Shown here piece after piece: positions 1-12,100 of a stretch of DNA of 64,000 bases. The notes beneath the pieces are model-generated. The model was given only the letters and a program-made list of their open reading frames with translations. It was not told the origin of the DNA and did not search any database. The position numbers and the translations under genes are program-made. This DNA is from Tubulanus polymorphus (Eukaryota; Nemertea; Palaeonemertea; Tubulaniformes; Tubulanidae): contig NC_134032.1 of the NCBI RefSeq assembly GCF_964204645.1, positions 12,332,275 through 12,396,274 of the forward strand, read 5' to 3'. The number at the start of each line of letters is the position of its first letter. Position 1 is the first letter of the stretch.

Positions 1-368
1 TTGATATAGAACCCATCCATTGTTGAACCCATTCAAAACTTATATACATATTTATATCCTAGCACACAAAATAATAAATACGTTATAGATAGACCATAAA
101 TAAATATGAATAATATGAAAAAAGCGATGATGAAATAAAGGTATAATTCGACAAAAGTAAAATATGAAGAATTGTGAAAAATAAACCATTAACGTCTACA
201 AGAATCTGAAAGAATATGATACAAAATAGCTGTCTCCCTAAAGGGCATTCTCCGTAAAACTGTGTAAAATCACACAGCGATAAAAATTATGAACAATTCT
301 ATGATTTTTGTTCGATTTGTTTCTTTTTTCCCGAATCTTTGAATTCTTTAAAAAATCAAGCTCTTTTC

Positions 369-704
369 TACGGAAGCCCCTAGGTGACATATGAGATAAT
401 TTTTTTCATAATTTCGACTTATTAAGTCGAATTTCGACATAATAAGTCGAATTTCGACATAATAAGTCGAATTTCGACTTAATAAGTCAAATTTCAACAT
501 GAAAATAAAACTCGAAATTCGACTTAATCAACACGAAATTCGACTATTAAGTCGAATTTCGACTTAATAAGTCAAATTTCAACATGAAAATAAAACTCGA
601 AATTCGACTTAATCAACACGAAATTCGACTATTATGTCGAAATTCGACTTAATAAGTCAAAATTATGAAAAAATTTTCTCGTATGTCACCTAGGGGCTTC
701 CGTA
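369..704. mobile_element. Foldback MITE with TA flanks
   Basis: Both ends carry the inverted repeat CGGAAGCCCCTAGGTGACATA, extending with mismatches to about 50 bp (ATAATTTTTTCATAATTTCGACTTATTA). Each end is flanked by TA, consistent with a TA target duplication. The interior is made of alternating direct and inverted copies of CGAAATTCGACTTAATAAG, so the whole element can fold into a long stem. It has no coding capacity. Confidence 0.8.
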
Positions 705-1340
705 CTTTTCACTCCCCTCTATCTCTGGATAAAGTTTGATATGTTTTTTTGATGATTCCAGCATCAAATATTTCAATGATTTTGTTTGATATTTCAGTGG
801 AATGTTGGATATCTTTCGCACTGCTTTTTCTAAATTTTACACTAAGCCATATTCTCTTCATAGATTATGTCTGCAGAATCAAAATCCTGATTAAACAGAT
901 TTTGATAAAGAAGGTTTGGCTTTGACTATTACAAACATCTACACACACATACAATCAACAATTTACACTTTAAAAATGTCTACATCACAACCCGATCCTC
1001 TCACAACTGTTGTTGTAGTCTTGCAACTTGTTGAGGATTTCTTGCTCAATTTCAGCATGGACTCTAGTCCATGATTTCAGATATGGTAACAATATTTGAA
1101 AACTCTTACAAAACTTATATGAAATGGCTGAAAAGAACACCAAGGCAATCCTCGATTACAATATAAAATGGATGTTGAAATCGATATTTCATTGTGCAAC
1201 ATTTGCCTGATCATCAGTTTAAGGACCTAGTAATGTACTGCTGAAATTGAGCAAGAGAATATCTCATGAAAGCTAGATACAAGGATTCAAATCGGACATT
1301 CGAAGTAAGGTGTCGATCCATAAGTTGAAATGTACTTTAT
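705..1340. other. 3' flank of TBCEL, no gene seen
   Basis: AT-rich sequence downstream of the TBCEL stop codon. It probably holds the TBCEL 3' UTR. I see no further reading frame with recognisable similarity. Confidence 0.5.
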
Positions 1341-4300
1341 TTAACTGTTATCATCAATGTGTATTTCATCACCATCCATGAAATCGTATCGACTCATCGG
1401 TAGAGAATCGAGTCTCAACTCTTCGATTGTTCCCTTCTCTTTGTGACCCTCACCGCACGCTCGGTGGTACATTCGGAATGAACTGGAAAAAATGGGAAAA
1501 ACAATACATCAACATTCAGCTGGTGAAATATATGAGTTTGATTTAAAAACTCTTCGTTTTCATTTCTCTGATGATGAAGTTCAGTCAAAGCTTCAAAACT
1601 GTCAGAATAAATGATTAACCCTTTCAGTGTGTCTACACCACAGTGCGGTGTACGAATCAGTGATGGATTTTGCTAGTACACCGCACTGTGGTGTATTGAT
1701 GTAATTACTAATTATGTCTTATGAATGATGGCAGCACCTGTCAAACATAGTGAAATATTAATAACTAACGATACACCGCACCAGGGTGTAGACGCACTAT
1801 AGTGCTATTCCCGTTATACAACACACTGAGTGGAATTTTTCAGAATTTTCAAATTATCTTCAGCGCTATAGGGTATTAATTAGCCAGCACTGAAAGGGTT
1901 AAATCATCAACTGTGGCTTTTGCTCATTAACTTTGCTTGAAATACTGAGATTAATATCAGGCTACCAATCAATTTCTCACCTGATTGGTTTCAATAGTTG
2001 CTGGGAGACATAAACTCTGAGCTTTCCGACGCTGTCTAAAACGTACACGGTTCCTTCGTGAACCGGTAGACCTTTATATATAAACGTCAATGTGGCATAT
2101 TTTGGCAGATTGAAACCCAGGTCAACATCCACCAGGGGGCGCAGTTTACCTGTAAAATAGGAACAACAATATGGAAAGGTGATGAACAAATAAAATTTAG
2201 CAAATTCAGTAGCAGTTTTGAGCATTCTTGGACCAAAATTCCAGTTGTGATTTGCTGATTCTGGATTGGTTAAGATAATTTAAGATGAAGTAATTTTAGC
2301 TCGAACAGTTGAATTTAATTCAACAACTGTGCAGGTGAAACATCAAGTAACCAGCCTCTAGGGCGAAAAGGTTTTTTTTAAATAGATCAATTTCTTCAAA
2401 AATTCAAAAGTTTAGAATTTGTTAGCGAATTATATAATTGTTATCAAAACTTTTTCGACAATTCGTACCATGTTTTTTCTGAAGTTCGTCGTATCTCGGC
2501 GGTTTACGTTTCATTTTAGAGAAATATCTGACGAACTGACGTTCGGCCTTCTCGCGTTCAGTAGGCATCACTTCGCTACCGTTGAGCAGTTGAATATTAG
2601 GAAGACTGGCTAAAAATAGTTTCCTTCGTTCCTCCGGATCCATATGACATAACAGCGATACATCCTACGTTAGAACAGGTAAGTTTATTTATTGATTAAC
2701 TTCTAATTAAATGCACATGTAGGCCTACTGATTAATCGAAGTTACATGCACATGTATTGATTTAAGTTACAGTCACATGTATTGATTACTCAATGGCACA
2801 CAACACATCAGGGAATCTAAATGCCCTGGTATCTTCCACCCTGACCCTCGACCAAAAATTCAATTTTAGGATATCCTTGCAGAGGTCCCTTTTTTGCCGC
2901 ACCATTCCAGCACAACAACAAGACACCGAAAATTAGATTTTTCCTTGATTTTCAAGAATAGAATGAAAATTCCCTGATTTGCAAGAAATGAGCTGAAATT
3001 TCCTGATTTTCCTGAAGTCCTGAATTCCCTGATTTCCTCAATTCCTTGATCCATAGAAACCCTGGACATTCTCTATTAGAACAGGTATCGATAAAATAAT
3101 ATATTGGGTGAATCCATTTCATTTGTGGTACCGTACATGTATTGAAAATGAAAATTCAAACGATTAGATGATAATCGATTAGATTAAAATCAGTCAAATG
3201 ATAATTACCTTAATTCTGAGCGATTCTAGTTTAGGGAACCTCGACACGGCGTGTAAATCTTCCCAGGTAGAGATCAATGTTTCACTGACGCACAGCAATT
3301 TCACGTTCACGAATGGCTCCAACAATTTACGAAGTAATTTCCCGCACTTTCCACAGCCCTGTTCGCCCCACTTGTTATAATTCAGCGCACTGCCACTAGA
3401 CGTCGCCGTTGCTGATGCGGAGGCCTCGAGCGTAAGTTTTTCGGCGACGTTCGACATGAGATCCTCGACGAAATCGACGACAGATGGATTCTCCTCGTCC
3501 TCTTCATCGTCCGCCTCATACGATGAGTTCCCGCTGTCACCCATATCGCGTTCCGAGTCCCCGCTCGAGTTCCTCCCTCGTTCCTGTTCCGCAGCTGATT
3601 TTTGTGGACTTTCGTAAGATTTTCGGCGTATTTTTGTTGTCGGACAGGTGCAGATGTCGTTCACGTCTGTCTGCTCAGTGTCGGCAGACGGCTTTTTGTA
3701 ATAAATGTCTAATAAAGGATTCCCGGAGAGAATTAAAGATTTCATGTTTGTTAACGTGCGAAGTCTCCAGATCTCTTCCCATCTGAAAAATATACATAGA
3801 AATGAATGATAAAAATCTTTCTAGAAATCTGTTTAGAATTGAGTTCTTTATAGTTTAACAAACAGAATATCAGTTGCACAGTTGTTGTGACTTCGGTACA
3901 ATAGCGTTCCTAAGCTAAAAGACTAAAGAAGTTGTTTGATTCGCTATAGAACTAAGAAAAGCTAAGTGCAACTGGGCCCAGGATTCAGTTCCACGGTAAA
4001 ATAGCTCTTTATGGCTTCACTTGTTGAAATAGTCAGAATTATTTTACTTCTAATCTTTCAAATTAACTATTCAATCAATTAATAATCTTATTCAATCCAT
4101 GGAATAGAAAGAATGAATAAATGAAATTTTTTAGCAATCTTTTAGCAAAATTGTTTGATAAATCTATAGATATTTGTGAAGAAGAATTTGTGTTACAACT
4201 AAAAACTAAATACAGGTATCAGGAGCAACTTCATCAGCCGTTCCAACAGAACAATAAGTTGACTAGTCATTTGGTGTGGGGTGAATTTAAGTGGTGAATT

Positions 4301-7300
4301 CTATCTGTCGTACGTTTAAGAAAGCCAAGATGTCACATGTACGATTAATGAACCCTTCAACTGCAGTATATAGTACTATCAATGTAAAGGTCTCCATTAA
4401 TACGTAGCATATGTTACTACCATAAATATAAACACAATAGAACGTCATTCTAAAATATCCCTAGCCGTCAAAGCACATCATATTCATATACATCACATAT
4501 ATCTTTTGCATCAATCTACGTATTTTGTGAAATAAACTATGAATACATATGGTGTAATTCTGATACTTGGGTCAGATGGATTTATTTTCTTAAACCTGTT
4601 GGACAAGAGCCATTGGATAATAAACTAATTTTATAACTATCTATAAACAGATTAACTCTTAAAGACTTTCTTTTAGTTCCTAGAACTTTTTAAAAAATCA
4701 TCACAAAATACAACTTTTTTCCAAAGAGCGAATGATAAGATTATAGATTTGTCGATTCCAGGAAATTATAGCTGGATCAAGTCCAATAAGACAGCTGCTA
4801 TTTGTGTAAAAGTTGCCGCAAAGGACTTGGATAGAATCCAAATTTCAAAATGTGACATCCAATAGTGGGTTCATTGTTTGAAGAATGATTGTGTATTCCG
4901 GTAAAATTGATTGGCGATGAAAGATGTCATAAGAACAATTTTATAAATTTCTTATAAAGTACTTCTATTTTCTTTGAAAAAATCCATTGAAATATAAACC
5001 CTATAATATCTAAATGGCGCATGATGATCTTTATTCTTCAGAGGTCGCCTTTGAACATGAACTAAATGCTTTTCCATTGAGATGTGAGGGAACAGCCCTC
5101 TCCTTTTACATAATAGTTGGAGCCATAAGTTGACTTGGCTGAAAGGGTGAGATTATACCATCTGCTGCTATATTCATGTAATCTCAAATACCCCTCCCCT
5201 CATTATATTCTGACATATTGATCTACGTGTGAAATATCATTACGTAATGAAATATCAAATATCATGATGATACATATTTCAAGCTGTATATACACATATG
5301 GGTACTCTACTCTATCAAAACATTCCTAAGATTACCATATAGCCTATACCCCTTTCAACAACGGGGGGGGGGGGAGGGGGGCTATAGTAAGGCACTTAAT
5401 GGGATACTAAATAGAAGCACTTTTGTGGCGGGCAAAAGTGAACTTGTAATTATCTGAGACTGATGATGGCCCTCGTCCTAATCCACAACATAAATCATTG
5501 AAACCCAGCAGAAGAATTGGGAATTTAGTAGGCCTACGTAGTGCCAATATAGTGACGCATAGGTTTATTGTATATGACCTCTGAACTTCAAGAGAGTTAA
5601 AAATCGACCTGTACTTGAAGAAACTATAAAGGAAATGTTGACTAAGTTTCGGGGGAAACAATAGGTTTATTTTTAGAAATGATAGGATCTCCCCAATCTA
5701 TATGAATAAGAGGCACACTTCAAGGCTGCCTATTATGGATAGAACTTTGAGGTTAAAACAACTTATCGGATATAACAAACTAAGAATTTATCTTGACCCA
5801 AATGAGAAAATTTGATTAGTATCATAAACTGAACGTAATGAACCAGGCCCACGCCTGGATCCAGAGAGGGGTTTCGGGGGTCGTGATCGACAAGGGGGGC
5901 GAACAGTACTACATAATCGATACCATATCATCTTATGTTTGGTCAAACAATATGCCATAAACGCCCCCTATCAAAGATTTTAGTCGGCAGTTGAACATAA
6001 TGAACATTCTTTATGAACCCCCTCCTGGAAAAAATCCTGGATCCGCGCCTGAGGCCTATAGGTTTTGCTCTAGTCTAAGGGACCCATTTGAAATGAAATG
6101 ACATTTGACTTAATTTTAAAATCACATTACCGGGTATACAAATATAGAATTATATTATATCTGGGTAATTATGTGGTACCGTACTGAAGGTCTACCAAAC
6201 ATTTTCAAGATTGTCTATCCCAAGAAAAATATTTTGAGGTTAACTAATTTTCTTTGTCAAGAATTATAATTGGTGAATTCCGATGTTTGTTGCAACCAAA
6301 AGCTTTCAGAGAAAGAAAAGTAGCTAGAAAACTAGATTTCTAAATAATTGCCAAAAATAGCATATTATAGCATATGGCCTTCTATTGCATGGCTTTACTA
6401 TCTATTACAATGAGTTGTGAAATGTGTCTGGCGCATTACAATGAATACTGAAATAGCTTTATTCATAAAATTATGTCCGTACCACATTATTATGTAATAT
6501 CACAAAATTTTTAATTGTCAATATCTTGAACCCACAAAAGAAATGACTTTAAAAACGTGATAGTCATGTTGAAACTTCTGGTAATCTTCTCAAAATGTCG
6601 ATAAACTTAATTAAATTCAATAGCTCTTTATTTTTTATTTGTTTCATATTACTCTTACCTGGTGAATCTGTTTTCGTTGAGTCTCAAGCATTCAACACTG
6701 TCCAAAGCATCCAAATCTACATCTTCAGTTTTACAATAACCTACAATAACAATAAAATGGCAGTCATCCTTAACTAATCAATAATGTGTGTTACAATGTA
6801 AGGAACAAATACTTGTTACAAAACTATTACATTTGAGAGAAATGAAAACTTCTTAAAATCGCATTTCTCACCATTTCTACAGATATGGAGCTCTTTCAGA
6901 TGAGGCATCAATTTTGCTATTTTCATCACCTCTTTCCAACTCGCTGCGGTATCATTCAAAACTAAATTCTCCACATTCACAACGTCTTTTGTCCAATTCT
7001 CGAGAAAATTCTATAGCAAGAAAAAAGTTTCAGCCAAATTTTGAAACAGAAAAATAATTATCATTGAACTTCTTGGAAATAGATTATAAATTAATGAGCA
7101 CATGACCCAGGTCCACAATTCATGGTAAACCAAAATTAGTTGATTTCAAAAGATTTTTAAAGAACTTTAATTTAGCTCATATATAAAGTGTCAAAAATAG
7201 TTCATTTTCTTTTACTAAAACGCTACAGTCAAAATTAGTTTATGCCCATTACAATAAAAATTGGTAAATATCAATTTCTTAAACTCTCAAGGGTAGTTTA

Positions 7301-8695
7301 TTTCAATGACTATCTCTACAGTTAGAGAATGTGTTCATATACAGATCTTGAGTCAAAATTTGATATAAGCAACTATGGAACTGGGTCGGTGTTAATTAAT
7401 GAACTTACGTCGTAATTCTTGATTTTATTTTTGCTGAGATTAACGAATTTAAGATGCGGTAATTCGGACATGATCGGAATGACATCTTTCCAGCTTTCGA
7501 TCAGATTGTTCGATAGATCTAAATCAATGACGTTCGGACAGAGCGACGCCAACCCTTCCGGGGGTATACCGGCATGAGAAACTGAGCATTGGTTTAATAC
7601 CTTGAAAATAATTTAACAACTAAAAAGTGAGATCATTGGTAATATCAAAAATTCATAGAGACCAGTCTTTATGAATTTTTGGTAGTATGCAGTGATGCTG
7701 TGGGCGCTCTCGAGTGGACCAGAAAAATCTGTTCGTTATAACCGATAGTTCGACTCCAAGAAAAACGATTTCGTTTGTTTTAGTCTATTTTACAAAGCCG
7801 CGCAAGCATAAGCCCGACCGATTTCAAAAGATTACCACAAACGATGATCGATTTACTAGTGACTCGGTGCTGTGTTACCTTGATGGAGGTTTCAATTTGA
7901 ATACTGGGGATATTTCTTGAGAAGGGTGGAAAAGAAAAAAACTTTCATAGATTTGAAGTGGGATTTTTTGAACGAATCGTTCTCTTATTTATTCAGAGAG
8001 AATTCGAAGCGTCTATATGAACCATATAAAACTACGTGTATTCCCGCCATAAATTCCCAGGAGGAGTTATCAGGATCCGCAATCTCAAATTTCTCATGTT
8101 TCAATTTGAGATCAACATCAACAATACCTTCACAACACTGAGAGTTGGTTACCCTGCGCAGCTGTGTGCAATATCGATTTTATCAGCTGTAAAACCTGAG
8201 CTGGTAATTTTCGCGGTAATGTTAATTTCGTCTTTAACTTCTGTCGTGCTTTTCGCGTCACGGCCGTTTTTGGTCAATACATAATTTCTCATTGATGGAA
8301 ATGTCGATAGTTTTAAGTAAATAGCATATACACATTTTTCTATTAGAAATTGGGCGATTGTTATGAAACAGAATATCGTTTCAGTCTATTTATAGAACTT
8401 ACAACAGTGCCATTTTGAATAATTAACATTATCTTTAATCCACTGGTAAATTCGACCTCAGTTTTGAGTTTGAATTACGCAAAATCCTTGAAATAAAAAA
8501 ACTTACGACATTTTTAAGAAAGCTCAATTCTGCATCTCCGGCTTTGATCGTAGGTTTACCGATCAGTACTATCTCGATTTCACAAGCATCAGTGTCCCAG
8601 GTCTCCTCTGATGCGTATTTCTCCTTTAAAGCCTCGGTAAAGGATCTTTTTCTCGTCCTAGCAGTTCGTTTATGTCTTAAACTCGACGATTCCAT
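1341..8695 (-). CDS. TBCEL: Tubulin-specific chaperone cofactor E-like protein (TBCEL), 8 exons
   Basis: Exons on the minus strand, 5' to 3': 8507-8695, 7409-7600, 6872-7010, 6659-6740, 3209-3782, 2469-2664, 1981-2149, 1341-1482. They total 1683 bp (560 aa plus TAA), all junctions GT-AG and in frame. The N-terminus has the family's SFxxALKEKY motif (about residues 19-27). Leucine-rich repeats follow (LDLSNNLIESW, FVNLSKNKI, NLVLND, SLILSGNPLL), then an LRR cap with STWEDLHAVSRFPKLESL, EERRKLFLASLP and LNGSEV. A ubiquitin-like C-terminus ends YDFMDGDEIHIDD. In mammals TBCEL destabilises tubulin; unlike TBCE it lacks the N-terminal CAP-Gly domain, and none is encoded here. Residues about 232-340 in exon 5 are an unusual low-complexity acidic insertion. 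An AATAAA overlaps the stop codon. The family call is firm; function is by homology. Confidence 0.93.
1619..1898. mobile_element. piggyBac-like MITE, copy 1 (TBCEL intron 7)
   Basis: A 280 bp element with terminal inverted repeats CCCTTTCAGTG / CACTGAAAGGG, bounded by TTAA at 1615-1618 and 1899-1902. Inside are two further palindromic blocks (ACACCACAGTGCGGTGTA and CACCGCACTGTGGTGTA). The same element occurs inverted at 52531-52821. TTAA duplication and CCCTTT termini are typical of piggyBac-type elements. No transposase is encoded. Confidence 0.85.
3209..3782 (-). CDS. TBCEL: TBCEL exon 5, with acidic low-complexity insertion
   Basis: This 574 bp exon opens with A completing an AGA codon after the 82 bp exon 4 and ends at AAG|GTAATT. 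Its first about 30 codons and last about 40 codons are LRR sequence. The middle (about 3.37-3.69 kb) encodes Ser/Glu/Asp-rich residues including DDEEDEEN and a Ser/Ala/Thr run. No splice pair inside removes this segment in frame in an obvious way, and it has no stop codons, so it is probably translated. The vertebrate protein as I recall it has only about a dozen residues at this place. Confidence 0.85.
3783..6658. other. TBCEL intron 4 (2.9 kb), repeat-bearing
   Basis: AT-rich intron between TBCEL exons 4 and 5. It contains half-copies of the ACCCAGTTCCACAGTT family near 3972-4000, a G12-containing homopurine stretch near 5363, and an inverted-repeat element at about 5844-6052 whose ends both read as variants of GCCTGGATCC. 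No coding sequence is recognised. Confidence 0.6.
5844..6052. mobile_element. Short inverted-repeat MITE (GCGCCTGGATCC type ends)
   Basis: The left end reads CAGGCCCACGCCTGGATCCAG and the right end CTGGATCCGCGCCTGAGG. These are imperfect inverted copies about 200 bp apart, with G-rich then C-rich subterminal tracts. It is non-coding. Confidence 0.55.
7103..7387. mobile_element. ACCCAGTTCCACAGTT-family MITE in TBCEL intron 2
   Basis: GACCCAGGTCCACAATTCAT on the left pairs with the inverse of CAACTATGGAACTGGGTC on the right. The element makes up about 285 of the 398 bp of this intron. It is related to copies at 56572-56660, 61001-61109 and 63832-63937. Confidence 0.6.
7601..8506. other. TBCEL intron 1, no further gene seen
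   Basis: Intron between TBCEL exons 1 and 2. Short open frames on the plus strand here resemble no family I know and lack support as exons. Confidence 0.5.
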
Positions 8696-9193
8696 ATTAG
8701 TAGTAGTGCTTTGTAAGTTTATTCGTATTGAATAAAGCGACCAGTACTGGTAGGGCTTTTTATTTCAGGCTTTCTGTCTATTTTCGACGACCTTATTCCA
8801 TATGCTTTTGTTTATCCATGTGACATTTGTTTTGGTATTCGCTGATTGGCCATATTCCCGTAAGCTTCTTCGGCAGTACTCGTTAAATTTCCGAACGAAC
8901 ACGGATGGCGCATTGATTAGTTTTTGGCGTTTTTACTGTTTGAGTATCTTAGGAAACTACCAGGAATAAACTTCCCGGTCGACTATTTGACTATAGATAA
9001 CGATTTACGTCGAAGTGTTCGGTAACGATATCTTCGGCCGACTTCGGAAGATTCCGAACCCTAACCCTAGTTCGGAAATCTCCGAATCTACAAATTGCAC
9101 CTTCGGTAGTGATCGGAAATATCCGAACCCGGTATACCCTAGTTCGGAAATCTCCGAACATAGCCGAACACTTACGAAGGGCGTAAAATAAAG
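8696..9193. promoter_or_regulatory. Divergent TBCEL / clathrin light chain promoter region
   Basis: The two start codons are 498 bp apart and transcribed away from each other. The half nearest the clathrin gene holds four dyads of form TTCGGA-N4-TCCGAA at 9043-9058, 9071-9086, 9112-9127 (first base A) and 9143-9158. Extra half-sites lie near 9017, 9033, 9102 and 9164. No TATA box is seen at a convincing place. A shared promoter is an inference from geometry. Confidence 0.6.
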
Positions 9194-12100
9194 ATGGCTG
9201 AATTTGATAATTTTGAGAGCGGTGCCGCCGGTGAGACGACCGAAGAGGACCCAGCTGCCGCATTTCTGGCTCGGGAACAGGATCAGCTAGCTGGATTAGA
9301 AGATGACGGATTCGGTGGAACTAATTTCCAGGCTGAACCGGCTGATGGTAGGTAGAAATCTGCCGTTAAATTTGGGCCGAAATTTCATTTCCGGGTTCTG
9401 AACGCAGTCTGTTCAAGTTACGTTCAGTAAAATTTCCAGTGAACCCTGGCCCGCAGTACTACTCAGATTCGAACCAAGCTGTTGGTTCGTACCGTTTGTA
9501 AACGATACAATCGATAGAATTAAAAGCAGAATCTTACCTGGAATTTTATTAATTGCTTCCATTACAAATGTGTGTAAATAAAAACTTTAGTTCTTGTCCT
9601 GTCCTGTCTCCTCTCTCGACGAAAAGATTTTGGGGTCATCCTTATTACTGAGATGAGGTATTTTACCGAGATCAACCGAGATGAAATTAAATATAACATA
9701 TTTATTTATTCCTTATCGATTTTAACACTTGAAATCATGTTATATCAGTAATAAATACCTTCTAGAGTCATATGGAGGATGACCGAGATTTTGAAATCAG
9801 TAGAATGCGTCGTTATATTGAGAGATACAATCCCGCACTTTTACCCCTAAATTATAGTGGTCTTGTCCAATTCAAATCTTTTTCTCCTATTTTTCAGATG
9901 GTTTTGAACCAGCCGGTACTGGACAGGTAGGTTGTTTGACATGACGGTGACAATCTTGCTGAAGCTCTTCATCTGAAAATACAGAAAATTACTGCAATAC
10001 AAAAAGAGAATCAAGTCTGAAAGGTTTCCTTGAGTGATGGTTTATTTCAATGTTTCTATTATTACTTTCTGATAGTCATCTTAAAAAAAAAACCATTAGG
10101 AATAGTAAAAAATTACTATTAAGATCCTAGTAGAAATAAACTATGGAAACTCAAGGAAATCTTATAAACTTAATTTCTATTTGTATTTTTTGACGACTAC
10201 TTTTATTGACCTATTAGATAAACTCATGTGTGTAAATCTGAAATCTTTTCTCTCTTAATGTGAATTTTGATGTAAAAAAAGATGGGTTGTTGTTTCGTTG
10301 ATTTAACTGCAGTTAAGGTCACCTTCTCGCCATGCAGTGCTAGTGTAACTAAAGAAAAGGTTGAGAGTGAGGTTAGGAACGCACACAACCAAAAGGGATA
10401 CATACCTAAACTGCACTTGCTCTGTTTCGTTGCCAAGGAGGTTTCGTTTAAATGTTATTTTCGTCGCCAATCTCCGGACTATCGTTTCGTTTGCTGTTCA
10501 GTATTTGAATAATGATGTTGAATTTCAGTTTGCGTACGGCCGAACGACGAGCACCGAAGAATACGACGAACAGGGATTCGATTATCTCGTAAGACGCTAC
10601 TGAAAAATAGCTTAAAACGGAAAAAAAATACTATTCTAAACCGGGAACAAATTTCGCTTCTCATCTCGATATATTGATTATAACGTTTATTTCGAAACGC
10701 TTTTCTAATCTTCAGCTTTCATCCCCAGCTTCGGTCTTTAGAGCGCTGTATAGTAACGCCCCACTGAGCCTACTCAAAAACTGAGTTTGGTGCTGTTTAA
10801 TTTTGAAACTTGTCGACAATATTCTAACCGTAGTTCAGTCGGGGTGACCGCTGGCCCGGAAAACCTGACATTAATCCTGAACATTCTCGGGGGATTTGAT
10901 AAATTTTCAGACAATCTACGGAGTTGCCTCAATTCTATTGATGTCGCACTGTGATAATCAACATTTTAGTCAGTCACTATCTTTGGCAAAAAAAGCCGTT
11001 GCATTTCGATTTATATTGACTTGGGGAACATTGCTCTCAAACGTGGCAATCTTTGGGACATTTCGGAAGAATAAAAAGTGGTCACCCTGGTTGTAGACTC
11101 TGTATACCTCGCAATATCATTTTGCTCCGAAATAAGTCAGACAAATTCTTGAAAATCAGTAATTCAGTTATTTGTCTAGGCCAACTTCGGACTAGTCTGA
11201 ATACCAGACTTCTTTACCTAGAAAGAACTGTCCTTATTTCGCCAATGTTAGCTACATACAGTAGGCTACTAAGCCGAATCAATTTGGACCAATGATTTTC
11301 GATTTGACTTCGGTGATAATTCAAGTTCGACAATGGAATTTAATTTGCATTCTTTCGCAATGGTTTCGGGACTTTTTTCGAGTAAATTAATTAAATATGA
11401 CCTGAAAGTTTTGCGAATTCTACTGTATAACTAACATTTGATGGTCGCAGTAAGTCTTCGAGGTACACGCGGTCTACTGCGTCCGATTTTGTTTATTCCG
11501 TCGCGTAAAAAGTTTCCCGAAGAAGATGGAAATATCTTTCATAAATTCGATAAGCTTCATTACTGATGATATTTGCTGGTTTATAAGCAGTGATATAATC
11601 GATATCTTTACACGTATTTGGGTTTTGGTGATCGGTTTATATATGAAGTATTCTTGCATGGGTTGGAAATATATGTGTTTTGACGTATGTTATCTCTACC
11701 ATAGATAGAGGTTTTTCGCGAACGAAACGCTTTTTGCTTAGAAATCTAACTAGCAGCTATTTCAGGCGTTATTAACGCTGATGTGACCTTTTCACACTTT
11801 TTCGAATCTTTTTTTTGATATATAATAAATGATTTTTGCCAAATTGGAAATGATACAGTAGACTCTGCTATCAGCTTTAGAAAATTTATTGAAATCATTA
11901 TTTTGCGACTTAATATGTAGATTATATACCTCAGACTCAGATATCAATTTTGTCTGATCTGACTTGAGCAGAGTTTACTCTTATCATCCGACTTTTGGAC
12001 ACATCAATCAATCTGTTAGTCGGACAGATATTGTCCAGTCCCAAAAGTCTGGACTTGACAGCTATTTCCTGAAACTGCTATTCATTGCTTCACTGAAAAG

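Noticed and set aside
9055-9070. Interstitial telomere-like CCTAACCCTAG
   Set aside because: Only one and a half units; it is part of the repeated context of the promoter dyads.
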